Source: Desulfovibrio sp. G11 (GTDB lineage Bacteria > Desulfobacterota > Desulfovibrionia > Desulfovibrionales > Desulfovibrionaceae). From it: 64,000 nt of DNA. Below, piece after piece: positions 1 to 8,304 of the stretch. The notes under the pieces were generated by a model, which was given only the letters and a program-made list of their open reading frames with translations, was not told the DNA's origin and searched no databases. Position 1 is the first letter of the stretch. Each line of letters begins with the position of its first letter. The stretch lies in the NCBI RefSeq assembly GCF_900243745.1, contig NZ_LT984798.1, positions 2,564,001-2,628,000 on the forward strand, written 5' to 3'. The translations under genes were made by a program, and so were the position numbers.

Positions 1-95
1 GGGCTGCGCCGCCCGGGCAGCAGCAGAGTATACGCCGGAAACGCCGTAGAACGGTGGTAACACCGTTACGGACGCTTTATCAAAGCAAAAAAGAC

Positions 96-1082
96 CTAGA
101 AACGCAGCAGGGCCGCGCCCCAGGTCAGGCCGGCGCCGAAGGCGGTGACAAGTATACGGTCTCCGGCCTTGATGCGCCCGGCTGCGCGGGCTTCGACAAT
201 GGCCAGGGGAATGGATGCCGAAGAGGTGTTGCCGTACTTGTCCACGTTGACGAAAACGCGATCGCCGGTCATGTTCAGGCGGCTGCCCACTGCCTCAATG
301 ATGCGCATGTTGGCCTGATGGGGAACCAGCAAGTCCACATCGCCGGTGCTCAGCCCGTTGCGGGACAGCACGTTTTCGCAGATGTGCACCATGTTGCGCA
401 CGGCATGCTTGTAGGTTTCGCGTCCTTGCATGGTGATGAAAAAATCGTCTTCAATGGTGTCACCCTTGGCATAGCGGCTGCTGGTGCCGCCGCCCACCAC
501 GATGAGGTCGCGCTGCGTGCCGTCGCTCTGGCAAACCACGTCTTCAACCCCGGCCAGCACATTGGACGAGGTTCCCGTGACTACGCAGGCGGTGGCCGCA
601 TCACCGAAAAGCACGCAGGTGCTTCTGTCGCTCCAGTTCACGCGTCTGGTGAGGGCTTCGGTGCAGACAAAAAGAATTTTGGCTTCCGGCTGGTGAGCCA
701 GCAGGCTGCGGCAGATGGACAGGCCGTACAGAAACCCCGAGCAGGCAGCGCCGAAGTCAAAGGCCATGACAGGGCCTACGCCGAGCTGCCCGGCGATCAT
801 GCAGGCCACGGAAGGCGAAAGCACGTCCGGGGTGCAGGTGGCGGCGATAACGTGGGTCAGCTCTGCGGGCTCCATGCCCGCATCGGCCAGGGCCTTGCGG
901 GCCGCCTTGAGCCCAAGGTCTGAGGCGTTCTCGTCATCAGCCAGTTTGTGGCGTTGCCGTATGCCCGTGCGGGAGACAATCCACTCATCGTTGGTGTCCA
1001 CCACCCTGGCGAGGTCTTCGTTGGTCAGGACCGCGTCCGGCACATGGGCGCTCAGCGCAAGCAAATGGCAGAGAGGGTTCAT
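96..1082 (-). CDS. fabH: beta-ketoacyl-ACP synthase III (FabH)
   Basis: Starts type II fatty acid synthesis in the cytoplasm by condensing acetyl-CoA with malonyl-ACP. The 328-residue product has the usual FabH length and the full catalytic triad: Cys114 in GAACSGFLYG, His255 in VPHQANMR and Asn285 in YGNTSSAS. The N terminus with VLTNEDLA is also typical. The ATG start lies 15 bases after the plsX stop, so it is the last gene seen in a leftward rpmF-plsX-fabH operon. The 95 bases left of its stop contain no start codon in good context and only a weak 7-bp hairpin near 50-67, so the operon may continue outside the window. Family call is secure; chain-length preference cannot be read from sequence. 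Confidence 0.96.
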   Translation of the reverse strand: MNPLCHLLALSAHVPDAVLTNEDLARVVDTNDEWIVSRTGIRQRHKLADDENASDLGLKAARKALADAGMEPAELTHVIAATCTPDVLSPSVACMIAGQLGVGPVMAFDFGAACSGFLYGLSICRSLLAHQPEAKILFVCTEALTRRVNWSDRSTCVLFGDAATACVVTGTSSNVLAGVEDVVCQSDGTQRDLIVVGGGTSSRYAKGDTIEDDFFITMQGRETYKHAVRNMVHICENVLSRNGLSTGDVDLLVPHQANMRIIEAVGSRLNMTGDRVFVNVDKYGNTSSASIPLAIVEARAAGRIKAGDRILVTAFGAGLTWGAALLRF

Positions 1083-1097
1083 TCTGTATACCGTCGG

Positions 1098-2132
1098 TTA
1101 GATGGCGCGGGAGAAGCGGGTAAGCTCCTCGTTGGCCAGGATGGTCTCGGCAAGGCGGCTGTTGGTTCCCTTGCGTACAAAGGTGCCGCCCATCTTGATG
1201 GCATTGGTCATGGCCAGGGCACTGGAGCGGCCATGACAGACGATGGCCAGGCCCTGAAGGCCCAACAGCGGAGCGCCGCCATATTCGGCGTAGTCAATGG
1301 TGCTGGCAAAACGCTTGAAGGCCCCCTTGGCGAGCATGCCGCCAAGGGCGGGCAGTACCCCGGAGGTAAAGACCTTCTTGAGCATGCGCACAAGAGAAGC
1401 CGCGAGGCCTTCGCTCATCTTCACCACCACGTTGCCCACAAATCCATCGCAGATCACCACATCAAGGTTGCCGGTAAAGATGTCCCGCCCTTCGGCATTG
1501 CCCACAAAATTGAGGTTTTGGGCCATCTTCAGCAGTTCGTAGGCTTCTTTTACCTGGCAGTTGCCCTTGCCTTCCTCTTCGCCGATGCTCAGCAGGCTGA
1601 CCCGGGGCGAGGCATAGCCCAGCAGGTCACGGGCAAATGCATCGCCCATGAGGCCGAACTGAAAGAGATGGTAGGGGCGGCAGTCCACATTGGCTCCGGC
1701 ATCAAGCACCACCACGGGATCTTTTTCCGTTGGCAGCAGTGCGGCCAGTGCGGGGCGTTCCACCCCTTGCAGGCGGCCCATAATAAACATGCCGCAGGCC
1801 ACCGTGGCGCCGGAGTGCCCGGCGCTGACCACGGCGTCAGCGGCGCCTTCCTTGACCAGGCGGCAGGCCACCTGGATGGAGGAATTTTTTTTGCGGCGCA
1901 GGATGTCCGAAGGTTTTTCGTTCATATGCACCACATCATCAGCCTGAACAATGTCGTAATGCACGTCTTTGAGGGCGAGCTTTTCCAGCTCGGCCTCCAG
2001 CTTGGGGGTGTCGCCCACAAGCTGGACGTGCAAGTCGTAAAGACGGGCAGCCTCAATGGCGCCCGGCACCACCACGGAGGGACCGAAGTCCCCGCCCATG
2101 GCGTCCACGGCGATGATGGGGCGCTCGTTCAT
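1098..2132 (-). CDS. plsX: phosphate acyltransferase PlsX
   Basis: Converts acyl-ACP to acyl-phosphate, the first step of phospholipid synthesis in the PlsX/PlsY route; a peripheral membrane enzyme. The 344-residue protein begins IIAVDAMGGDFGP, the family signature, and contains AVVSAGHSGATVA and DVVICDGFVGNV, both characteristic of PlsX. Length is normal. Its ATG overlaps the rpmF stop by one base (TAATG), implying translational coupling, and fabH follows 15 bases later. The order rpmF-plsX-fabH is the classic bacterial arrangement, which supports the calls of all three. Confidence 0.97.
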   Translation of the reverse strand: MNERPIIAVDAMGGDFGPSVVVPGAIEAARLYDLHVQLVGDTPKLEAELEKLALKDVHYDIVQADDVVHMNEKPSDILRRKKNSSIQVACRLVKEGAADAVVSAGHSGATVACGMFIMGRLQGVERPALAALLPTEKDPVVVLDAGANVDCRPYHLFQFGLMGDAFARDLLGYASPRVSLLSIGEEEGKGNCQVKEAYELLKMAQNLNFVGNAEGRDIFTGNLDVVICDGFVGNVVVKMSEGLAASLVRMLKKVFTSGVLPALGGMLAKGAFKRFASTIDYAEYGGAPLLGLQGLAIVCHGRSSALAMTNAIKMGGTFVRKGTNSRLAETILANEELTRFSRAI

Positions 2133-2314
2133 TACTCGTTATCGCTCTTGGCGACTACCTGACGGCCTTTGTACGTGCCGCAGCTGGGGCAGACGCAATG
2201 GGGCACGGTAGGCTCGCCGCAGGAGCAGTAAATAACGGCAGGAATGGCCACACGGTCATGGGAGCGGCGCATCCCCTTGCGGGAGCGGGATTTTTTGTTC
2301 TGTTGCACAGCCAT
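2132..2314 (-). CDS. rpmF: 50S ribosomal protein L32
   Basis: Small ribosomal protein of 60 residues. It starts MAVQQNKKSRSRKGMRRSHD, the usual L32 basic N terminus, and carries a zinc-ribbon type Cys set in CSCGEPTVPHCVCPSCG. The start at 2314 is chosen over an in-frame codon 39 bases upstream because a GGAGAA Shine-Dalgarno lies just before it and because L32 proteins begin at this Met. It is translationally coupled to plsX. About 260 bases separate it from the yceD-like gene upstream, so it may have its own promoter. Confidence 0.96.
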   Translation of the reverse strand: MAVQQNKKSRSRKGMRRSHDRVAIPAVIYCSCGEPTVPHCVCPSCGTYKGRQVVAKSDNE

Positions 2315-2577
2315 GGTATTCTCCTTTTCCGTCCTTTCGGACACATACAGCAAGGGTATGGCGGCCAGACCTGAAAAAAGGGTCCGCCCGCAAGACTCAG
2401 CAGATTAGTAAAAAATTCTGAAAATGTCTAGGCTCAGCATGCAGGAATCCGCCTGTATGCAGCCGCTTTTTACGTCCGTAAAACCGGGGCGTAAAAGCCG
2501 TTGCCCATTCCGGTTTTTGTCGCCCGGACCTCATCCGTCCCGACTTCACGTCCGGAAAAACCGCCTCTGGTCATTTT

Positions 2578-3153
2578 TCAGTTTTTATGCAGGGTAAGCC
2601 CGCGCAACACTGCCATGCGGGGATCGCCTTCTTCGTGCTCACAGGAGCACATGCCTTCGTTCAGGTTGGCTCCGCAGCCGGCGCACAGTCCTTTGCAGGA
2701 TGTGGCACACAGGGGGGTTACAGGCAGAGCCAGCATGAGTTCTTCCCAGCAGATGGCCGCCAGGTCAAGCATGGGTACGTTGTTTATAAAAACAAGGCGG
2801 CTCTCGGCGTCTTCATCCTGAGCCTGCGCGCCCGACAGGCTTGCGCCGCCGCCGGGACCTTCAAAATCGTCGTCGTCGGGCAGTTCCTCAAAATCTTCGA
2901 AGCGGGCGCTTATGGAAGAAGGGGAGTCTTCGGCGCAACGGCTGCAAGGCAGAACCACCTCGCCCGCAAGGGTGCCGCGCACAAGCCAGCCGCCATCAGT
3001 GGGCAGGACGTTAATGGTGGCGCTCAAGGGCTTGCTCACCCGGCAATCCATGCCGAATTCCTTCATGGGAGCCTGCCAGATGGCCGGATCGTCCAGGTGG
3101 AATTCTTTGCCTTCGGGCGGCAAATCATTAAGTGATATACGGTAATTCTGCAT
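2578..3153 (-). CDS. DUF177 / YceD family protein
   Basis: 191-residue DUF177 protein. Members of this family sit upstream of rpmF in many bacteria and are implicated in 23S rRNA/ribosome maturation, although the biochemistry is not settled. The sequence shows a central PCSRCAED Cys pair followed by an acidic stretch (DFEELPDDDDFEGPGGG) and a C-terminal Cys-rich segment (CATSCKGLCAGCGANLNEG) that looks like a metal-binding knuckle. The start is supported by a GAGGT ribosome site a few bases before the ATG. Placement immediately before rpmF-plsX-fabH fits the family's usual context. Confidence 0.88.
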   Translation of the reverse strand: MQNYRISLNDLPPEGKEFHLDDPAIWQAPMKEFGMDCRVSKPLSATINVLPTDGGWLVRGTLAGEVVLPCSRCAEDSPSSISARFEDFEELPDDDDFEGPGGGASLSGAQAQDEDAESRLVFINNVPMLDLAAICWEELMLALPVTPLCATSCKGLCAGCGANLNEGMCSCEHEEGDPRMAVLRGLTLHKN

Positions 3154-3415
3154 ATTGTACCTCGAAAGTTGGACTACATACCCCTGGCAATACCTGTTGT
3201 CAAGAAATGCCGCAAGCCGGTAGCGGCCCGGTTTGGCGCGATGCTGTGTCAGGTTTCAGTTTTTATTGCGCGCAAGGAGTGAAGGGGCCATGCTGCGTGA
3301 TAAAAAAATTACCTTTCTTGTCTGGCGCCAACAATATCCACTGCCATTTCACTGAACGCAAGCCGCCGCCTGCAAGCGAAGGACCGCCGCTATTGCTGCC
3401 GCCTGCCTGTTCCGG

Positions 3416-4048
3416 CTATTTGCCGCTGAACAGCAGAAGCAGGGCCAAACCCGCAAAAACAAGGCCTGCAGCGCGGTGTATGAGTATCTGCCCGCCGGGG
3501 GCCTTGTTGAACCACAGGGCCAGCCTGCCGCCAAGCAGGGCAACGCTGAAAAAAACCATAAGGGTTGCCAGCATGAATAAAAGACCCAGACCAAGAACCT
3601 GCAGGGCCACACTGCCTCTGGAGGGATCGCAGAACTGGGGCAAAAAAGCCAGAAAGAAGAGTGAAACCTTGGGATTGGTCACATTCATGACAATGCCGCG
3701 CCGGTACAGGGCCGCATAACCGGGAAAGGGTGTTCCGCCGCCTCCGGTAAGCGCCAGTGAAGCTCCGGCCCTGAAAGAAAGCCAGGCAAGCCACAGCAGG
3801 TAGGCCGCGCCCACGGTCTTGAGCAGGGTAAAAGCCAGCGGGGAGCTTTGAAAGATGGCGGCCACCCCCAGAGCCACGGCAGCCGTGTGCACGCAGAGAC
3901 CGGTGACCAGCCCCAGAGTGGTGACCACACCTGCGCCTGCGCCGTAAACTGCGGACTGCGTGAGCACAAAAATATTGTCCGGCCCGGGGGCGATGCCAAG
4001 AAGAAGGGAGGCGGCGAAAAACGCCAGAGCAACATCCACGGTCAGCAT
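3416..4048 (-). CDS. LysE/RhtB family amino-acid exporter
   Basis: Inner-membrane exporter of 210 residues with about six hydrophobic segments, the size and topology of the LysE/RhtB family. The N-terminal motif GIAPGPDNIFVLTQS and the internal VMNVTNPKVSLFFLAFLPQF are family signatures. The substrate (threonine/homoserine versus lysine or another amino acid) cannot be decided from sequence. The ATG overlaps the stop of the GIY-YIG gene by seven bases, so the two are probably co-transcribed from right to left. Confidence 0.9.
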   Translation of the reverse strand: MLTVDVALAFFAASLLLGIAPGPDNIFVLTQSAVYGAGAGVVTTLGLVTGLCVHTAAVALGVAAIFQSSPLAFTLLKTVGAAYLLWLAWLSFRAGASLALTGGGGTPFPGYAALYRRGIVMNVTNPKVSLFFLAFLPQFCDPSRGSVALQVLGLGLLFMLATLMVFFSVALLGGRLALWFNKAPGGQILIHRAAGLVFAGLALLLLFSGK

Positions 4049-4317
4049 TGTTCGGCATCTCCGTGCAGCAGGTAGGATTTTTTTTTGTGGCGCGGGCGGG
4101 CTTTGACCGCACGTTCAAGGCGCAGGGCATCGGCCATGCATGCGCAGGACCTGCTGGCCAGCAGGCACACCGGACGCCGCCCGCGCGTATAGCGTGCGCC
4201 GCCGGATATGGTGCCGTTATGCTGCGCAAGGCGGCGTTCCATATGACGGGTAATGCCGCAGTACAGGGTGCCGTCCGCGCATTCCAGCAGGTAAACCAGC
4301 CACAGGTCGGATGTCAT
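4042..4317 (-). CDS. GIY-YIG domain protein (UPF0213/YhbQ-like)
   Basis: 91-residue single-domain GIY-YIG protein. It reads WLVYLLECADGTLYCGITRHMERRLAQHN: the degenerate GIY is VYLLECADGTLYCGIT, followed by the conserved Arg of RRLAQH and a C-terminal YTRGRRPV block typical of the UPF0213 group. Members have weak or uncertain nuclease activity; YhbQ of E. coli is the usual comparator. The start at 4317 is chosen because the domain begins there; an in-frame extension of 82 codons upstream overlaps the next gene and has no domain character. It overlaps the LysE gene by seven bases. Confidence 0.85.
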   Translation of the reverse strand: MTSDLWLVYLLECADGTLYCGITRHMERRLAQHNGTISGGARYTRGRRPVCLLASRSCACMADALRLERAVKARPRHKKKSYLLHGDAEQC

Positions 4318-4343
4318 GTTTTTTCGCGCTGCCGGAAAACCGG

Positions 4344-4922
4344 CTAGTTGAAGCCTCCGGCAAGCCATGCCGTTACAAGAAAAGAAAGCAGCCAGTTGCC
4401 GAGCCGCCAGGCCCAGGGGTTGGGAATCTTGCCCGCAGCCATGCTGCGCATCTGGCGCAGCGTACCCATAATGGAACCGAGCGTATGAAAAAAAATAAAG
4501 CCAAGCCCGGCCAGAAAGCCGAACTGTGCCAGACAGACAAGAAAAATGGCAAAGGTCACGCACGGAGCCAGGCAGGCGTTGGCATCATTGCGCTGTGACA
4601 CCCATATATGTCCCAGAGGCGACCCACCTGCCGCAAAGCCTCCTGCACCGCGTCCGCCGAAGTTACGGCTGTAAAAAAAGCCCCTGCCGCCGGTATTGCC
4701 CCCGCCATGCCCCTGGCCGGGGCCGTAAGTCTGGTCCTGCCTGCCCTGCTGTTCCTGCCCGTCATCAAGGATGACCTCTGCCTCAAGCACACGGCGTCGG
4801 TCATTGCCGGTATTGTCGTCTCCATCTTGTGGACCGTCATGCGGAATGGCGGGCAGGTTGTCATGGTGTCGGGCATGCCCGCCTGAAGATTCGTGGGGGG
4901 GCTTGTGCGGGGGGTGATTCAT
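4344..4922 (-). CDS. hypothetical His/Gly-rich membrane protein
   Basis: 192 residues, not recognised. The first 105 residues are hydrophilic and low in complexity, with His-rich pieces (PPHKPPHESSGGHARHH), acidic pieces and a Gly-rich tract (GQGHGGGNTGGRG). They are followed by a long hydrophobic stretch around residues 115-150 and a second at the C terminus (about 172-190), suggesting a small integral membrane protein with a cytoplasmic or periplasmic disordered head. A strong AGGAGG ribosome site six bases before the ATG argues that it is really translated. It lies 26 bases upstream of the GIY-YIG gene on the same strand. Confidence 0.65.
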   Translation of the reverse strand: MNHPPHKPPHESSGGHARHHDNLPAIPHDGPQDGDDNTGNDRRRVLEAEVILDDGQEQQGRQDQTYGPGQGHGGGNTGGRGFFYSRNFGGRGAGGFAAGGSPLGHIWVSQRNDANACLAPCVTFAIFLVCLAQFGFLAGLGFIFFHTLGSIMGTLRQMRSMAAGKIPNPWAWRLGNWLLSFLVTAWLAGGFN

Positions 4923-5421
4923 GCTCGACCTCCTGGTCTGTATCCAGGCATTTGAACCTGCATTCAGGTGCGCGCCTGTTGCGCTGCCTGTTTCTCCGGC
5001 GGCGCAAGGGGGATTGTTTCATCTGCCTCGTTTTTTACTTCTCGCCGCATGAAAACAGGTTTTCGGGGCGGAGCGCAGCAGGTTGGGGTACAAAAGACGA
5101 CCCATTGAAGAAATAACGATGGTGATTGCCGTGTTTGTGCCTTCTGGATGGCGGGGCGTCAAGGGGGCAGGAAGGCCAGCGTGCTTGCTGCAGAATATTG
5201 CATTGCTAGAAAATGATATAAAAACACATTGATACGTCTGTCATTATCCACAAGACGTAAAGCCCCTCGCTGAAGCAGAAACCGGTGAAAAATGACAGCG
5301 GATCACTATTGGAAATCGTGTGTGCGCCGGGCCGGGCCAGTTGCCACCTTGCCAAGCCTTTTTCCCGGCGCTACTCTTTATACATCAGGTCCGGCATGAA
5401 TACGGGCCATGAGGAGGTTTT
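4923..5421. other. intergenic region, divergent
   Basis: Nearly 500 bases between the leftward membrane-protein gene and the rightward Sel1 gene. It should hold both promoters. The right half is AT-rich around 5200-5235, but I see no convincing -35/-10 pair, no RNA gene and no repeat. Confidence 0.5.
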
Positions 5422-6090
5422 ATGAAAAAATATTATGGAGTGATCGTTCTGGCTCTGGCGCTTTTTCTGTTCCAGGGCATGACTGTAAGCGCTCAGCCGA
5501 CGGATCAGGTAGAGCAAAAACTCAACGAAGCGTGGGTGGCCTACAATATCGGGCAGTACAAAAAGGTGTTGCAACTGGTGCAGCCTCTTGCCTCTGACGG
5601 CAACGCCCGTGCCCAGATCATCCTTGGCCGTTGCTATGAAAACGGGCTTGGTGTGCCGCAGGATATGGAAACCGCCGCCAAGTGGTTCCGTCTTGCCGCC
5701 GAGCAGAACAACAGCGAGGCCCAGGTGCTGCTGGCGTACCAGTATGAACTGGGCCAGGGCGTGCCCAAAGACGATGCCGCCGTAGTCAGGCTTATGACCA
5801 GCGCCGCCAATGCGGGCAATGCCGAAGCCCTGTTCAATCTGGCGCTGTACCACGGGCAAGGCAAGTACGGCTTTGCCAAAAATCCCGCCGAAAGCTTCCG
5901 TCTGGCAAAAATGGCGGCAGATCAGGGCAATGCCCAGGCACAGCGCTATGTGGGTGCTTGCTATGAATACGGCGTGGGTGTGCCGGAAAACGCCACCGAA
6001 GCGCAGGTGTGGTATGGCAAGGCCAAAGCGCAAGGCCTGGAAATAGAAGGCAATGTCTTTAATTTTGTGCGCGAATACACCATGCCGTAA
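5422..6090 (+). CDS. secreted Sel1-repeat protein
   Basis: 222 residues: a cleavable signal peptide (VIVLALALFLFQGMTVSA, then Q) followed by about four to five Sel1-like repeats, each with the AxxxLGxxYExGxGVPxDxxxAxxWFRxAAEQ pattern, for example CYENGLGVPQDMETAAKWF and CYEYGVGVPENATEAQVWY. Sel1 repeats form alpha-solenoids that bind other proteins, so a periplasmic scaffold role is inferred and the partner is unknown. A GAGGAGG site seven bases before the ATG fixes the start. It is a single-gene unit by spacing. Confidence 0.85.
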   Translation: MKKYYGVIVLALALFLFQGMTVSAQPTDQVEQKLNEAWVAYNIGQYKKVLQLVQPLASDGNARAQIILGRCYENGLGVPQDMETAAKWFRLAAEQNNSEAQVLLAYQYELGQGVPKDDAAVVRLMTSAANAGNAEALFNLALYHGQGKYGFAKNPAESFRLAKMAADQGNAQAQRYVGACYEYGVGVPENATEAQVWYGKAKAQGLEIEGNVFNFVREYTMP

Positions 6091-6315
6091 AGCTACGGTT
6101 GAGCCTGTAGGCGTATGGTTGCGGGGGAAGGCCCAGAGGCTGCCCACGGGCGTTCACGGTATTGCATGCCGGAATGCGCAGGGTGGCCTCCTTCCCCCGC
6201 AGCTTCAGGGCAGAGAGCTTGAGGGTACTTTCGGCAAGTGCCGCACGGCAAGCCCTGGGCGTGGGCGCAGGCATCAAGCTGTACCGGGCTGGCTGCGCAA
6301 AAATGTGCCTATGGG

Positions 6316-8304
6316 TTATGTCGCCGGACCGCGTTCCACCCGGATATGGTTCAGGACCGTCAGGCGTTGCAGCAGAGCCTTGAGCGAATAGCGTATCTTT
6401 GTCCTGGCGTCCTCCATAAGATCCTGCCTGATTTCCTGAAAAGCCTGCTCCAGGGCTTCCTGGATGTACTCCTTGTTTTTGGCGATGATTTTTTCACGAT
6501 TTTTTTCGTTAAGCAGAAATTGGGGCAGCCTTTTTGTACGGAGAAAATTTTTGCCGAACTTGCCCAGTGCCCACGTGCCTGCAAAAGCCGCCGCGCCGCC
6601 CAACACGGCAGACACGGGTTCGCCGGTGGTGAGCAGCATTTTTTCGCCAACGGCAAAGGCTGCCACGCCGGGCAGAACGGCAACCACCATAACGTCCATC
6701 GTGTTCAGCAGGGTGAGCCGTGATATCTTGACCTGTACGGCATCAAAAAAGCTGGTACTCAGGGTGCGGGCCGAAAAATTGAGCCTGGGTACGAGGTGTA
6801 CGCCGTTTTCGCGCAGCCACCGGCTGAACTGCTGGCGCAGTTCCCGTTCTATTTCTGTACGGGCGGCTTCCGTCCGTTCGCGTATGATGGTCAGCAGTCC
6901 GGAATCACTACGTATTTTTTCGCTGATTTTCTGCTCTATTTCTTCCACGGTTTTGCGGGACTGCTGGGCGGATTCAAGCACTCCCATAATGTCTCGGGCC
7001 GCAATGCGCTCGGCACAGGTGCGCGCGGCCAGTTTGGTGTGTTTTTCAAAAATGCCCTGGGCAATACCTGCCACCCGTTGCGAAAAATCCTCACTCTGAT
7101 CTTCAAGCAGGCTTTTTATCTTGAGGTGTGTGTTCAGCAGCATGGGGTACAGGGCAAGGCCATAGGCAATGTCCTCATACGTTCGGGGGCTCATGACAAT
7201 ATTGTCTGTGCCGAAAACGTCCAGTACAGCATCGCGGGCAAAAAACCAGTTGCTGCTGCCGCCGGTAAGAATGATCTTGGCCACGCTTTTCTGTTTTTTA
7301 ATGTCATACAGCATATCCTTGAACCAGGATATGAGGGCCACCTCGCGCCCTTGCAGCATGTCTGCGGCGGTGCTGCCGAGCGCGCCCCTGTTGGCATACT
7401 GGCGAAGCATGCCCAGCAGGGCCTCCGAAGCCGTATAGTTTTCCGCGGCGCTGACGATCTGCTGCCAGGTAAGCTCGTGCAGATACGCGTGTTTTTGCCC
7501 GCCCTGCGCGTCATACCAGGAGAGGTGCAGGCTCACGGCGCTGTTGATGTCTTTTTGCAGGATTTTTGAAAACCGCTCTTTTTCTGCCTTGCACAGGACC
7601 CAGTGAACGTAATATTCGCAATTGTCGGCTCTGGCCTGTTCCTGAAGGCCGGGATTGTGGCGGCAGAAGAGCTGGAAAAAGAGGTCGTCAAACAGGCGTC
7701 CGCCTAACAGGCGGTCGCCGCCGCTCTGGAGGATTTCAGAGTTTTCGGCCAGTGTGAAGTCGCAGGTACCGCCGCCGAAATCCAGAATCAGCAGGCTGTG
7801 CTCCATATCGTCCAGTTCGATGGTTCCTGACTGCAGGCAGGATATCATGGCCGCGTCGGACTCCCGTATAAGGGCGGGTGCCGGCCAGCCTGCGTCTGTA
7901 AAGCACTGCGAGAGGGCCAGGCCGAAGCTTTCGCGTGTACGCGCCGGAATGCCTACAAATATCAGGCTGTCCAGCTCCAGTGTGCCCGGGGGCAGCGCGT
8001 CGCGCAGCATGCGCAGAAAATCTGTCATCCAGCGCATGGCCCCGGACCCGTCTTCGCCTATTTCAGGCTTGAACTGGCAGCGCAGGCTGCGCCGGGACCG
8101 CATGGCCGCATTGGCGTAATATTCGCTTTCAGCCAGATGCCCTATGAGGCGCGGCATGTCGTCTTCATACAGAATGACGGTCTCCACGCAGCCGTCCGGT
8201 GCGCTGGCGCGGGGCAACACCACGGGCTGCGGTGTGGCAGAATGCCTGTGAGCCCCGTAGATGTAAGTATTACTGGTGCCGAGGTCTATGCCGAGTATCT
8301 TCAT
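6316..8304 (-). CDS. Hsp70-like ATPase with C-terminal membrane segments
   Basis: 662 residues with an actin/Hsp70-type ATPase domain. Phosphate-1 motif DLGTSNT is at 7-13, phosphate-2 DFGGGTCD at 175-182 and the adenosine motif LTGGSS at 346-351. After about residue 400 there is no beta-sandwich substrate-binding domain as in DnaK. Instead come charged helical, probably coiled-coil, stretches (about 400-530), two hydrophobic segments (about 537-553 and 572-588) and a charged helical tail. This suggests a membrane-tethered chaperone-like or switch ATPase. Its ATG overlaps the stop of the upstream membrane-protein gene (ATGA), so the two are translationally coupled and probably form one complex. 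Function unknown. Confidence 0.75.
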   Translation of the reverse strand: MKILGIDLGTSNTYIYGAHRHSATPQPVVLPRASAPDGCVETVILYEDDMPRLIGHLAESEYYANAAMRSRRSLRCQFKPEIGEDGSGAMRWMTDFLRMLRDALPPGTLELDSLIFVGIPARTRESFGLALSQCFTDAGWPAPALIRESDAAMISCLQSGTIELDDMEHSLLILDFGGGTCDFTLAENSEILQSGGDRLLGGRLFDDLFFQLFCRHNPGLQEQARADNCEYYVHWVLCKAEKERFSKILQKDINSAVSLHLSWYDAQGGQKHAYLHELTWQQIVSAAENYTASEALLGMLRQYANRGALGSTAADMLQGREVALISWFKDMLYDIKKQKSVAKIILTGGSSNWFFARDAVLDVFGTDNIVMSPRTYEDIAYGLALYPMLLNTHLKIKSLLEDQSEDFSQRVAGIAQGIFEKHTKLAARTCAERIAARDIMGVLESAQQSRKTVEEIEQKISEKIRSDSGLLTIIRERTEAARTEIERELRQQFSRWLRENGVHLVPRLNFSARTLSTSFFDAVQVKISRLTLLNTMDVMVVAVLPGVAAFAVGEKMLLTTGEPVSAVLGGAAAFAGTWALGKFGKNFLRTKRLPQFLLNEKNREKIIAKNKEYIQEALEQAFQEIRQDLMEDARTKIRYSLKALLQRLTVLNHIRVERGPAT

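Noticed and set aside
948-2162. 404-codon plus-strand frame
   Set aside because: Antisense to plsX and fabH; composition artefact.
5371-6147. 258-codon minus-strand frame
   Set aside because: Antisense to the Sel1-repeat gene, which has a signal peptide and a strong ribosome site.
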